The position numbers and the translations under genes were made by a program. Positions 23,957 to 31,958 of a DNA stretch of 44,000 bases are shown in pieces. This DNA is from Pseudomonadota bacterium (GTDB lineage Bacteria > Myxococcota_A > UBA796 > SXON01): the NCBI GenBank assembly GCA_005778355.1, contig SXON01000042.1:1-44000 (forward strand), read 5' to 3'. Below the pieces are notes generated by a model, which did no database searches, was not told where the DNA came from, and saw only the letters and a program-made list of their open reading frames with translations. Within the stretch, counting starts at the first letter, position 1, and every line of letters starts with the position of its first letter.

Positions 23957-25933
23957 CTAGTCACAGGGCTTCGACCGGCCCCCGCGCTGGCGATGGGCTT
24001 CGCATGCGGCTTTCGCAGCCTCCGCCCGGCCTAGTCCCTGGTCGAGCAGGGCCAGCCGCGCCCAGGCCTCCACCTGCATGGGTTCGAGGGCGAGGGACTT
24101 CTCGATGGCGCCGGCGGCCTCGGCGAGCTGGCGCTCCGAGGCCAGGGCATAGCCGTAGTCGAGCCAGGCCGAGGCGTCGTTTGGCGCGAGCTCGACGCAG
24201 CGAGCATAGTCGGGGAGGGCGGCCGCCACGCGACCACCGCGGTGACGAAGGCGGGCCCGTGCGAGCAAGAGGCCGACGTCGTCGAGCGGGTCGGCCACGC
24301 TTTCGAGGAGGTAGAGCGCGTCGTCGTCGCGACCGAGCCCGAGGGCCACCTTTGCGGCCGTGGTGAGGCTGCCTGGCCCGATGTGTCGCCCGGGACGCTT
24401 GGCCAGGACGAGGAAGGCGTCAAGCAGCGACGACCCGCGCGCTCGGTCACCGCCCTCCATCGCCACCCACGCACCTCGCGACACGAGCGCAGGCTCGCCC
24501 GGGTTGGCATCCGCCGCCTTCGCGGCCAGCGCGGCGTAGCCCGGCTTGCCGAGATCGCGCGCGAGCGGGAACAAGGACTCCCACACGGCCGGCGCGCCTG
24601 GGTAGGCCTCGGCGAGGGCGAGGAACTCGGCGTAGGCGCGCTCAGGTTCTTTCCCGACGAGCCCCTTGGCCTCGCTGACGCGCACGGCGAAGTCGAGGTG
24701 ATCGTAAATGTCGCCGCCCGCTTCATCGAGAGGAGCGTGGACGTAGCCGAGCGCCTCCAGTTGACGACGCTCATCATCGCCCACATCGCCGGGCGCCGTG
24801 CTCGTCGCCGCAGCGGCAACGACGACATCGAGCGCGGCGCCGAGTCGCTGGCGATCTCCCTCGCGCGCAGTGACGACGTCAACCAGCTCGCCGGGATCGC
24901 TGGCGAGGTCGAACAAACGATCGCGGTGGGTACGGACGAGGCGCACGTCGCCTTCGCGCATCGCGGTGATCGGCGCGAGCCCAAAGTTCTCGCTGGGGAC
25001 GGCCGACTCGGCGTAGACGAGCCGGGGACTGGCGGGCGTTGACCACGGCACGACGACGACGCCATCGAGACCCTGGGGGATGGGCCAGCCCATGAGCGTC
25101 GCGACGGTGGGGAGAATATCGGCGTGACGGGCGGGGCCGGGGACCACGAGCCCCTCGTCGATGGTCCCCGGCCACGAGACCACCAGCGGCACACGCGTGG
25201 TGCTGTCGTGCACGAGGAACCCGTGACGAAACTCTCCATGTTCACCCAGTGATTCCCCGTGGTCAGCTGTCGCGACCACCAGCGCGCCCCGTCCCACGGC
25301 GGCCAGCAGGCGGCCGAGCTCCGCGTCGGCGTAGGCCACCTCGCCGCGGTGCAGGGCGGGCTCGTCGTCACCGGGTTGGCGGTAGACGGCGGGAGGCGCG
25401 TAGGAATCGTGTGGATCGAAGTAGTGTACCCACAAGAGCCACGGGGACTTCAGGCTCCCGACGGCGGCGAGGGCCCGGTCCGTCACCTCCGTCGCCGTCC
25501 GCTGGCCTTCCTCGGCCGTCCCCGGTGCGTCGTCGTAGCTGTCGAAGCCCTGGTCGAGCCCGTAGCGTCGATACAAGACCGGGGCGGCCACGACGGCGGC
25601 GGTGGCGTACCCCTGGCCGCGTGCCACCTCGGCCAACGTGTCGAAACCGGGATCGAGCCGGTAACCACCGTTGTTTCGCACGCCGTGGCGTGGAGGTTCG
25701 AGCCCGGTGAGCAATGTGGCGTGGGCAGGCAAGGTGAGCGGCGCGGGGGTGAACGCGTGCTCGAAGCGCGTCCCGGCGGCAGCGAGGGCGGCCCAGGTGG
25801 GGGTGGCCGTGGGCGCCTCGAAGTCCAGGTCGTCCCAGCGCGTCGTGTCGAAGGTGACGAGGATGACGTTGGGCGAGGGCGGCGCAGGGGCCGACTCGGG
25901 CGCGCAGCCGTAGATGCTGGCGAGGAGCCACAT
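23957..25933 (-). CDS. Sulfatase-fold lipoprotein with C-terminal TPR domain
   Basis: A 658-residue protein. The short lipoprotein signal MWLLASIYGC puts Cys at 10. An alkaline-phosphatase-superfamily sulfatase domain spans about 20-360: VILVTFDTTRWDDL holds the first metal ligands and TADHGESLGEHGE the second set. The nucleophile region reads PLTLPAHATLLTG, so Thr67 replaces the Cys/Ser that becomes formylglycine, and His71 replaces the Arg of CxPxR. From about residue 430 come TPR-like repeats (AWLDYGYALASERQLAEAAGAIEKSLALEP). It probably hydrolyses a phospho- or sulfo-ester outside the cytoplasm; the Thr suggests a mechanism without formylglycine. Confidence 0.82.
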   Translation of the reverse strand: MWLLASIYGCAPESAPAPPSPNVILVTFDTTRWDDLDFEAPTATPTWAALAAAGTRFEHAFTPAPLTLPAHATLLTGLEPPRHGVRNNGGYRLDPGFDTLAEVARGQGYATAAVVAAPVLYRRYGLDQGFDSYDDAPGTAEEGQRTATEVTDRALAAVGSLKSPWLLWVHYFDPHDSYAPPAVYRQPGDDEPALHRGEVAYADAELGRLLAAVGRGALVVATADHGESLGEHGEFRHGFLVHDSTTRVPLVVSWPGTIDEGLVVPGPARHADILPTVATLMGWPIPQGLDGVVVVPWSTPASPRLVYAESAVPSENFGLAPITAMREGDVRLVRTHRDRLFDLASDPGELVDVVTAREGDRQRLGAALDVVVAAAATSTAPGDVGDDERRQLEALGYVHAPLDEAGGDIYDHLDFAVRVSEAKGLVGKEPERAYAEFLALAEAYPGAPAVWESLFPLARDLGKPGYAALAAKAADANPGEPALVSRGAWVAMEGGDRARGSSLLDAFLVLAKRPGRHIGPGSLTTAAKVALGLGRDDDALYLLESVADPLDDVGLLLARARLRHRGGRVAAALPDYARCVELAPNDASAWLDYGYALASERQLAEAAGAIEKSLALEPMQVEAWARLALLDQGLGRAEAAKAACEAHRQRGGRSKPCD

Positions 25934-26004
25934 GGGCCGTCGCTAACTCGCGTGCACCTCGTCACCGGGGCAGGCGCGGCAACGCGGGTCGGGTGATCCG
26001 CCCC

Positions 26005-26034
26005 TTGCGCCCCGCACCGGCGACCGGGTAAATG
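26005..26034 (+). promoter_or_regulatory. Possible promoter of the acyl-CoA dehydrogenase gene
   Basis: TTGCGC (26005-26010), an 18-bp spacer and TAAATG (26029-26034) form a weak sigma-70-like pair. The -10 abuts the FadR-type palindrome at 26033-26050, so a bound repressor would cover the promoter. The site is proposed mainly because of that geometry. Confidence 0.35.
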
Positions 26035-26050
26035 AATGAAGATTCATTCA
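26033..26050. promoter_or_regulatory. FadR(TetR)-type operator palindrome
   Basis: TGAATGAAGATTCATTCA is a perfect 8-bp inverted repeat around GA. It matches the Bacillus subtilis FadR (YsiA) consensus TGAATGANTANTCATTCA at all but one fixed position. That TetR-family repressor controls beta-oxidation genes and is released by long-chain acyl-CoA. Here the site lies just upstream of the ribosome site of an acyl-CoA dehydrogenase gene, the expected kind of target. No TetR gene is in the window. Confidence 0.75.
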
Positions 26051-26065
26051 CACCCTGGAGCCCCC

Positions 26066-27886
26066 GTGTCCGCTACCTCCTACAAGGCCGATCTCCGCGA
26101 CATCAAGTTCGTGCTCTTCGAGCAGATGAAGGCGCACGAGCAGCTCGCCGACGTGCCCCGCTACAAGGACTTCGACCGCGACATGTACGAGGCGGTGCTC
26201 GACATGGCGCGCGACCTGAGCGAGAACGTGCTGAGCCCGGTCAACAAGGTGGGCGACCGCGACGGCGTCAAGCTCGACAGCGAGGGCAACATCACCACGC
26301 CCGAGTGTTTCAAGGGGGCCTACAAGGCGCTTGCCGAGTCGGGTCTCATCGGCGCCTCGCTCCCGCAACAGTACGGCGGACAGGGGCTGCCGCACGTGGT
26401 CGACATCGCCACCCACGAGATGACCAGCGGCTCGGCGATGGCCTTCAACATGTACCCGGGCCTCACCCGCGCGGCCGCCAACCTGCTCACCTGGCCCGAT
26501 TCTCCCGCGTGGATCCGGGAGTTGGCCGTGGCGAAGATGCTCGGGGGCGAGTGGGGCGGTACGATGTGTCTCACCGAGGCCGGCGCCGGCACCAGCGTGG
26601 GCGACAACCGCGCCGCCGCCATCCCCACCGAGAAAGACGGCGTCTACCACCTCACCGGCGAGAAGGTGTTCATCTCAGGGGCCGACCAGGACCTCGTGTC
26701 GAACATCCTCCACATGGTGCTGGCCCGCACGCCCGGCGCCCCCCCGGGGACCAAGGGCCTCTCGATGTTCGTGGTGCCGAAGTTCCTCTTCGACGAGAGC
26801 GGCAACCTCGGCGCCCGCAACGACGCCAAGGTGGTGGGCATCGAGCACAAGATGGGCATCCACGGCAGCGCCACCTGCACGCTGGCCCTCGGCGCCACCG
26901 GCACCTGTGTCGGCTACCTCTACGGTGGCGAGCACCAGGGCATGGAGATCATGTTCCGGATGATGAACGAGGCGCGCATCGGCGTGGGCATCCAGGCCCT
27001 CGGCCTCGCCAGCGCCGCCTACCAGAATGCGCTCGCCTACGCGAAGGAGCGCGTCCAGGGCTCGGCCGTCGAGCACTTCCGCGATGCCGACCCGCCGCGC
27101 ATCACCATCAACAAGCACCCCGACGTGCGTCGCAACCTGATGACGATGAAGTGCCAGGTGGATGCGATGCGCTCGCTCATCTACAGCGTGGCCAACCGCT
27201 TCGACCGCACTGAGCACGGCGACGAGTCCGAGAAGGAGTACCTGCTCGGTCTGGTGGAGCTGATGACGCCGATTGTGAAGGCGTACTGCTCCGACGTGTC
27301 GTTCAACGTGTGTTCGACGGCCGTCCAGGTGTTCGGCGGCTACGGCTACATCGGCGAGTACCCGGTGGAGCAGCACCTTCGCGACAGCAAGATCATGGCG
27401 ATCTACGAGGGCACCAACGGCATCCAGGCCATGGACATGCTCGGCCGCAAGATGCGCAAGGGACAGGGCATGCTCTTCATGAGCTGGCTCAACGAGGCCA
27501 ACATGGAGCTCGAGCGCGCCCGGGCGGTGGGCTCGCTGGCGGAGGAGGTGGCCGGCCTCGAGCGCGCGCGCGACCAGCTGGGGCAAACGGCGATGCACCT
27601 CGGCATGGTGGGCGCGCAGGGCAACCTGCGCGGCGCGATGCTCCAGGCCACGCCCTTCCTCGAGCTCTTCGGCGTGGTGGTGCTCGGGCTCCACTCGCTC
27701 TGGCAAGCCCGGGTGGCCCACGAGGCCCTCCAGGACGGCGCCACCGGGGAAGACGGCAAGTTCTACCGCGGCAAGATCGCCAACGCGCGCTTCTACATGA
27801 AGAACATCATCCCGCGCGCCACCGCCATCGCCAAGGGCATCCAGATGGGTGACGAGAGCTGCCTCGAGGACGGCCTGTTCGACTGA
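26066..27886 (+). CDS. Acyl-CoA dehydrogenase
   Basis: A 606-residue flavoenzyme of the long acyl-CoA dehydrogenase type, catalysing the first oxidation of fatty acyl-CoA beta-oxidation. It has a helical N-terminus, CLTEAGAGTSVGDN for FAD and substrate binding, VFGGYGYIGEYPVEQ, and the catalytic Glu in IYEGTNGIQAMDM (about 447). An extra C-terminal helical domain is typical of the roughly 600-residue subgroup. I chose GTG 26066 because GGAG lies five bases upstream and the protein then starts SATSYKADLRDIKF, like its relatives. An ATG at 26036 lies inside the operator and has no ribosome site. Regulation by a FadR-like repressor is likely from the palindrome upstream. Confidence 0.92.
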   Translation: MSATSYKADLRDIKFVLFEQMKAHEQLADVPRYKDFDRDMYEAVLDMARDLSENVLSPVNKVGDRDGVKLDSEGNITTPECFKGAYKALAESGLIGASLPQQYGGQGLPHVVDIATHEMTSGSAMAFNMYPGLTRAAANLLTWPDSPAWIRELAVAKMLGGEWGGTMCLTEAGAGTSVGDNRAAAIPTEKDGVYHLTGEKVFISGADQDLVSNILHMVLARTPGAPPGTKGLSMFVVPKFLFDESGNLGARNDAKVVGIEHKMGIHGSATCTLALGATGTCVGYLYGGEHQGMEIMFRMMNEARIGVGIQALGLASAAYQNALAYAKERVQGSAVEHFRDADPPRITINKHPDVRRNLMTMKCQVDAMRSLIYSVANRFDRTEHGDESEKEYLLGLVELMTPIVKAYCSDVSFNVCSTAVQVFGGYGYIGEYPVEQHLRDSKIMAIYEGTNGIQAMDMLGRKMRKGQGMLFMSWLNEANMELERARAVGSLAEEVAGLERARDQLGQTAMHLGMVGAQGNLRGAMLQATPFLELFGVVVLGLHSLWQARVAHEALQDGATGEDGKFYRGKIANARFYMKNIIPRATAIAKGIQMGDESCLEDGLFD

Positions 27887-27947
27887 CAAATGGCGACGGT
27901 GCGGCAGGCCACAATCCGGGCACGCCGCGTGCTAGAAGGGCCTCGCC

Positions 27948-28595
27948 ATGGCCCCTCCCGCACCCCTGCGTTTTCTCCGCCAGTCGCTCGCCCAGGCGCA
28001 AACCGTGGGCGCGGTCTGGCCGTCCAGCAAGGGCCTCTCGCGCGCCATGGTGGAGCCCGTCTTCGCCGAGGCGCACAAGACGCGCGAGCCGCTCCGAGTG
28101 CTCGAGGTCGGCGCGGGCGTGGGCCCGGTCACCGAGGAGCTCGTGGCCAGGTTGCTCCCGGGCGACCGCCTCGACGTCGTGGAGCTCAATCCAGAGTTCT
28201 GCGTCGTCCTGCGCGACCGCTTCGCCACCGCGCCGGTGGTCCCGGCGGTGCACCAAGTGAGCATCACCGAGTTCAACCCCGGCGTGCGCTACCACCACAT
28301 CGTGAGCGGCCTCCCGCTGGCGAACTTCCCGGCGAAGCTGGTGGAGGCGGTCTACCGGCGCATCTTCGAGCTCCTCGAGCCTAGCGGCAGCTTCGTGATG
28401 TTCGAACATGTTTTCGGCCGCGAGATCCTCAACACCTTCGCCGCAGGTGAAGCGCGTGACCGGATCGCGCGCCTGCTCGAGATCGAGGCCCAACTCGAGC
28501 CCCTGGTGGTGAGCAGCAAGACGGTGCCGATCAACATGCCGCCGGCCCGTGTCGTGGTGCGGCGGCATCCCGAGGCGGGGAAGGCCGAGGCCTAG
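27948..28595 (+). CDS. SAM-dependent methyltransferase, PmtA-like
   Basis: A 215-residue class I methyltransferase. FLRQSLAQAQTVGAVWPSSKGLSRAMVEP at the N-terminus, then motif I VLEVGAGVGPVTEELV (about 51-66) and the acidic VVELNPEFC, match the phosphatidylethanolamine N-methyltransferase (PmtA) group and its rRNA-dimethylase-like relatives. The HHIVSGLPLANFPAKLV block fits the group's post-motif IV region (SGLPL). It may methylate phosphatidylethanolamine at the membrane. It stands 61 bp after the acyl-CoA dehydrogenase and may share its transcript. Confidence 0.78.
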   Translation: MAPPAPLRFLRQSLAQAQTVGAVWPSSKGLSRAMVEPVFAEAHKTREPLRVLEVGAGVGPVTEELVARLLPGDRLDVVELNPEFCVVLRDRFATAPVVPAVHQVSITEFNPGVRYHHIVSGLPLANFPAKLVEAVYRRIFELLEPSGSFVMFEHVFGREILNTFAAGEARDRIARLLEIEAQLEPLVVSSKTVPINMPPARVVVRRHPEAGKAEA

Positions 28596-28649
28596 ACGAG
28601 ACGACCGAGGGCCGACCCAGCTGGTCGCGGAGTCGTCACCGGCAATCGC

Positions 28650-28678
28650 TTGCCAGACGGCAACGCGAGGAGTAGACG
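28650..28678 (+). promoter_or_regulatory. Possible promoter with overlapping inverted repeat
   Basis: TTGCCA (28650-28655), 17 bp and TAGACG (28673-28678) form a candidate promoter for the small lipoprotein gene. GGCAA TCGC TTGCC (28641-28654) is an inverted repeat overlapping the -35. It could be a regulator site or a terminator-like hairpin for the methyltransferase gene. The gap from 28596 to 28736 also holds one GTCGCGAC site. Confidence 0.3.
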
Positions 28679-28687
28679 GTGTCGCGA

Positions 28688-28707
28688 CCAGGGCATCGTC
28701 GCCCTGG
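28688..28707 (+). other. Hairpin in the 5' leader of the small lipoprotein gene
   Basis: CCAGGGC ATCGTC GCCCTGG is a perfect 7-bp stem with a 6-base loop, 29 bases before the ATG at 28737. It would be transcribed as part of the leader if the promoter at 28650 is used, and might affect stability or translation. Confidence 0.4.
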
Positions 28708-28736
28708 CGCGAACTCCCACACTGGATCTACACGCC

Positions 28737-29042
28737 ATGCGAATTCTCCCCGTCTTCGCGGTTCTCCCCCTCGTTGCTTGCGGTCCCGACCTCGAGACCG
28801 CCTGCGAGAACTACATCACCGCCTACAACGACTGCGCCACCGAGTACGCCGAGGCGGCCGGCGGCGACGGCACCGAGCTCGACGCCGAGACCACCTGCGC
28901 GGCCTACGACGGCGTCACCGGCGCCGCAGCCGACGAGGCGGCCGACACCCTCCAGTGCTACGCCGACACCTACAACAACGCCGACTGCTCCACGGCCGAC
29001 GGCTGGTCGACGGCCTCGACCGACTTCGCCACCTGCGGCTAG
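28737..29042 (+). CDS. Small Cys-containing lipoprotein
   Basis: A 101-residue protein with signal MRILPVFAVLPLVAC (lipid Cys at 15). The mature part is acidic and rich in Ala, Thr, Tyr and Asp, with six further Cys (in TACENY, YNDCATE, TTCAAY, LQCYAD, NADCST and ATCG) that could form three disulfides. An upstream extension of the frame is possible but lacks the signal character. No known family is recognised. Similar small Cys-paired lipoproteins are common in myxobacterial genomes. Confidence 0.7.
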   Translation: MRILPVFAVLPLVACGPDLETACENYITAYNDCATEYAEAAGGDGTELDAETTCAAYDGVTGAAADEAADTLQCYADTYNNADCSTADGWSTASTDFATCG

Positions 29043-29092
29043 CCGCGTGAAACGACGGTCGCCGGGCCTGGCTCGGCGGCCGTCTCACGTGG
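29043..29092. terminator. Long hairpin between convergent genes (bidirectional terminator-like)
   Basis: The two sides pair almost continuously: CCGCGTGA with TCACGTGG (one G-U), GACGG with CCGTC, then CGCCG with CGGCG, around a 9-base loop, with one AAC bulge. It starts at the stop of the small lipoprotein gene and ends 38 bp from the stop of the facing gene. No T run follows on either side. Position and strength suggest transcription termination or 3'-end protection for both genes. Confidence 0.55.
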
Positions 29093-29130
29093 CATGGGAG
29101 GGGCCACGGAACCCCCCTTCCACCCTCGCT

Positions 29131-30276
29131 TCAGTTGGTGTTGCAGCCGTTGGTGCTCGCCCACGAGGAGCACGAGTCGCTGCACTTGTCGTCTTGCACC
29201 ATGTAGAGCGTCACGTTCGTCGGCTTGTAGGACTTCACCGACGTGGAAGTACCGGTGTTGAAGCCGTAGTAGGCGTCGCCGTACCAGTCGTCGGGGTCGA
29301 CGCTGTAGGTCGTGGAGTTGCGGATGTAGGCGGTACCGCTACTCGTGCCGCTCGGCGTAACGGTCGACACCGACTTGCTGTAGTACTGGGTGGAGGTGGA
29401 CGAGCCGCAGTCGTAGGACACGGACCCGCTCGATGAGCTGCTCGGCACGTACTGCCCGCTCGTCCGGTCGTCCTCGATGGGCACGACGTCGGTGTAGCAG
29501 GAGCTGCTCAAGGACTTGAGCGCCACGCCCGTCTTGTCGGTGTTCGCGCAATACAGTCGCCCGGAGCTGTTCATGTCCACGAACTTGGTGGAGCTCCCCG
29601 CCGCATCCGTGTGGCTCGACCCGTCGAACTTGTATGACGTCGTGTACGGGAGAACCGCGCTGGCGAGGCTGCTTGCGTTGCCCGAGCCCACGTAGAGCTC
29701 GAACTCGTCACTCGTCGCGCTGTCCTTGGCCGAGCTGATGTACGCGCCACACAGGCAGAGGTAGGTGGTGCTCGCCTTCGCGTCGGCCACCCAGGCATCG
29801 TCACCCACCTGGGGCACGTCCACGCTCCCCACGGTCACGACAAAGGTCGGCACGTCGAGGGCCGGGACGACCTCACCGAGCGCCAGGTAGCCGTGCTCCA
29901 GTTCGCCCTCGCGGACGAGCCAGTACTCCATGGCGCCGTCGACCGCCGCGAGATCGGGATCGACCGCCACCGCGAAACCGGCGCTCGCGTCGCGCTCGCC
30001 GTCGGCGGCGGGAAGGAGGCTCGCGCGCAGCTCGAAGGGGTTGCCGTTCTCGTCGACGAGATCGTAGGTGGGTTGGGCCACGGGGAGGGCGGAGAGCGCC
30101 ACCTCGGCGCCCGGGTAGCCGAGCGCCTCGACCGCGACCGGAGTCCAACTCGAGTCGCTGGCGAGGAGCAAAGCGGCGTCGCGGAGCGTGTCGCGCTGGT
30201 CCTGGAGGGCGAGGCCCTCCGACGCCGGCAGCTCGGGGGCACAGGCAAGCATGAAATACGAGACGAGGCCAATCAT
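29131..30276 (-). CDS. Lipoprotein of unknown function, Ser/Thr/Tyr-rich
   Basis: A 381-residue protein with signal MIGLVSYFMLAC (lipid Cys at 12) and a perfect AAGGAG six bases before the ATG. The N-terminal 150 residues are Ala/Leu/Asp-rich. The C-terminal 200 are rich in Ser, Thr, Tyr and Gly (YVPSSSSSGSVSYDCGSSTS), with Cys pairs suggesting disulfide-bonded beta structure. It ends in CSDSCSSWASTNGCNTN. No family is recognised. It is the last gene of the leftward accessory run, 46 bp after the FAD oxidoreductase gene. Confidence 0.65.
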   Translation of the reverse strand: MIGLVSYFMLACAPELPASEGLALQDQRDTLRDAALLLASDSSWTPVAVEALGYPGAEVALSALPVAQPTYDLVDENGNPFELRASLLPAADGERDASAGFAVAVDPDLAAVDGAMEYWLVREGELEHGYLALGEVVPALDVPTFVVTVGSVDVPQVGDDAWVADAKASTTYLCLCGAYISSAKDSATSDEFELYVGSGNASSLASAVLPYTTSYKFDGSSHTDAAGSSTKFVDMNSSGRLYCANTDKTGVALKSLSSSCYTDVVPIEDDRTSGQYVPSSSSSGSVSYDCGSSTSTQYYSKSVSTVTPSGTSSGTAYIRNSTTYSVDPDDWYGDAYYGFNTGTSTSVKSYKPTNVTLYMVQDDKCSDSCSSWASTNGCNTN

Positions 30277-30322
30277 GGTGAGCTCCTTGTTTGATGCTCA
30301 TCCCGTAGACCACGCCGGAGGC

Positions 30323-31927
30323 TCAAGCGGACAGCGACGCCCTCACCTCCGCCTCCACCTCGAGCGCCCGCACCAGGCAGGTCTCCAGCGCCGGGAGCGC
30401 CCAGTCGTCCTGGTTGCAGAAGAACACGCGACCCCCGAGAGGGCGCCGCGCGGTCGCAAGCGTGCCGTCGGCCACGAGGCCCTTGGCCGCGAGCGGCAGC
30501 GCGTGTCCCCAGCGCTGGATGCGCAGGTCGTACACCGGCGCGTCGCCGATCCCGAGCGACGCCATCAACGGGCCGAGCTGCGCCATGAACGCGGCGCGGT
30601 GGGCCTCGAAGCTCGCGTCGTCGAGCACCGAGGCGCGGCCGCTGTCGGTCGGGAGCGCCCGGTAGAGGGTGAGCACGCTCCGGGAGGGGTGCCCGCCGGC
30701 CGCCCACTCCGCCACCACGAAGTCGGTGAAACCGTCACTCGGCGGGTCGAGCAGGTACATGCCCATCGTCTCGCTCGGCCCTGGCGCCTCGATGAGCGCG
30801 TTGGCCACGAGGTAGGCGCGGTAGCGGATCTTGCGCATGGCCTCGAGCTGGTCGGCGGGGAGGTCTCGCACCACCCGCGCGCACACGAACTTGGGACAGG
30901 CCATCACCACCGTGTCGGCGAGGACGACCATCGGCTTTTCGCCCCCGGAATAGGCGACGGCCGCGCCCTTGTCGCCCAGCCACACGCGGAGCGCCGTCCG
31001 CCCAGCGCGTACGTCCGCTCCGGCTGCCCCCAGCTCGGCCAGCATCCGCTCCGCCACGCGGCTGTTCCCCCCGGGCAAGGCACAGTTGCCCTCGAACTCG
31101 GCGCAGTAGAAGTTGTACCCCGCAGCCGCGGAGATCTCGTCGAGCGTGCCACCGAAGGCGGAGGAGCAGTAGCTCTGCAGCAAGGCCTCCACGTGGGGGT
31201 GCAGCGGGCCGGTGGCCCCGACCAGCGCGTCGCGGAAACTCTGCTTGTCCAACTCTGCAAGTTGCGACTCGCTCAGTACCTGCCACTCGCCCGGAGGCAT
31301 GTCGGGGTAGGCTGCCTCCGACACTTGCCGGAAGTGGTCGGCCACGCGCACGAAGGCATCGGTGGCCGCCGGGTCGGTGGCCCCCTCCCAGAAGCCGGGG
31401 ACGGTCTTGCCTGCCTGCATCACCGTGTCTTCCGGCTCTGACACTCGCCAGGCCCGGTGCAGCCCGAGCGGCCGATAGAACTCGCGAGAGAGCAGGCTGC
31501 TCGCGGGCGCCTGCGCGAAGTAGGCGGCGCCCACCGAGAAGGCGAGGCCGTCCCAGTCTTGGCCCTGGCTGTTGCCGCCGAGGCGGCTCTCGTGCTCGAT
31601 CAGCACCGGCTTCAGGTCCCGCAGGCGCCAGGCGAGGGCGAGCCCCGAGAGGCCCCCGCCGACGATGACCAGCGGCGCGCGCTGCATCCCCGCGTCGCCA
31701 GCCATGGCCGCCTCGATGTCCCAGAGGCGCTCGTGGGCCCGCGCGGGCACCGGCCCCTGGAACCCGACACTCGGGCCCGTCACCGGCGCCACCGGGGAGC
31801 CCGGCAGCCCCTCGGCGAGGACCATCGGCGAGGGCTTATGGGCGCACCCGGCGAGGAGCGCCGCGCCGCCGCCGAGGAGGCCACGTCGCGACAGGGGAAA
31901 GGTCAGGATCCGTGGGGACAAGGTCAC
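30323..31927 (-). CDS. Tat-exported FAD/NAD(P)-dependent amine-oxidase-like lipoprotein
   Basis: A 534-residue protein. The N-terminus FPLSRRGLLGGGAALLAGC has the twin-Arg motif SRRGLL, then a lipobox, so it is predicted to be folded with its flavin in the cytoplasm, exported by Tat and lipid-anchored. The dinucleotide fold starts VIVGGGLSGLALAWRL (about 87-102). AFGGTLDEISAAAGYNFYC and the later CALPGGNSRVAERML resemble spermidine-dehydrogenase or amine-oxidase-type flavoproteins. GTG 31927 gives this signal; longer frames overlap the upstream gene. The substrate is unknown. Confidence 0.75.
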   Translation of the reverse strand: MTLSPRILTFPLSRRGLLGGGAALLAGCAHKPSPMVLAEGLPGSPVAPVTGPSVGFQGPVPARAHERLWDIEAAMAGDAGMQRAPLVIVGGGLSGLALAWRLRDLKPVLIEHESRLGGNSQGQDWDGLAFSVGAAYFAQAPASSLLSREFYRPLGLHRAWRVSEPEDTVMQAGKTVPGFWEGATDPAATDAFVRVADHFRQVSEAAYPDMPPGEWQVLSESQLAELDKQSFRDALVGATGPLHPHVEALLQSYCSSAFGGTLDEISAAAGYNFYCAEFEGNCALPGGNSRVAERMLAELGAAGADVRAGRTALRVWLGDKGAAVAYSGGEKPMVVLADTVVMACPKFVCARVVRDLPADQLEAMRKIRYRAYLVANALIEAPGPSETMGMYLLDPPSDGFTDFVVAEWAAGGHPSRSVLTLYRALPTDSGRASVLDDASFEAHRAAFMAQLGPLMASLGIGDAPVYDLRIQRWGHALPLAAKGLVADGTLATARRPLGGRVFFCNQDDWALPALETCLVRALEVEAEVRASLSA

Positions 31928-31958
31928 CTCGCCCGCGGAGCCTACCAGACTCGTGGCG

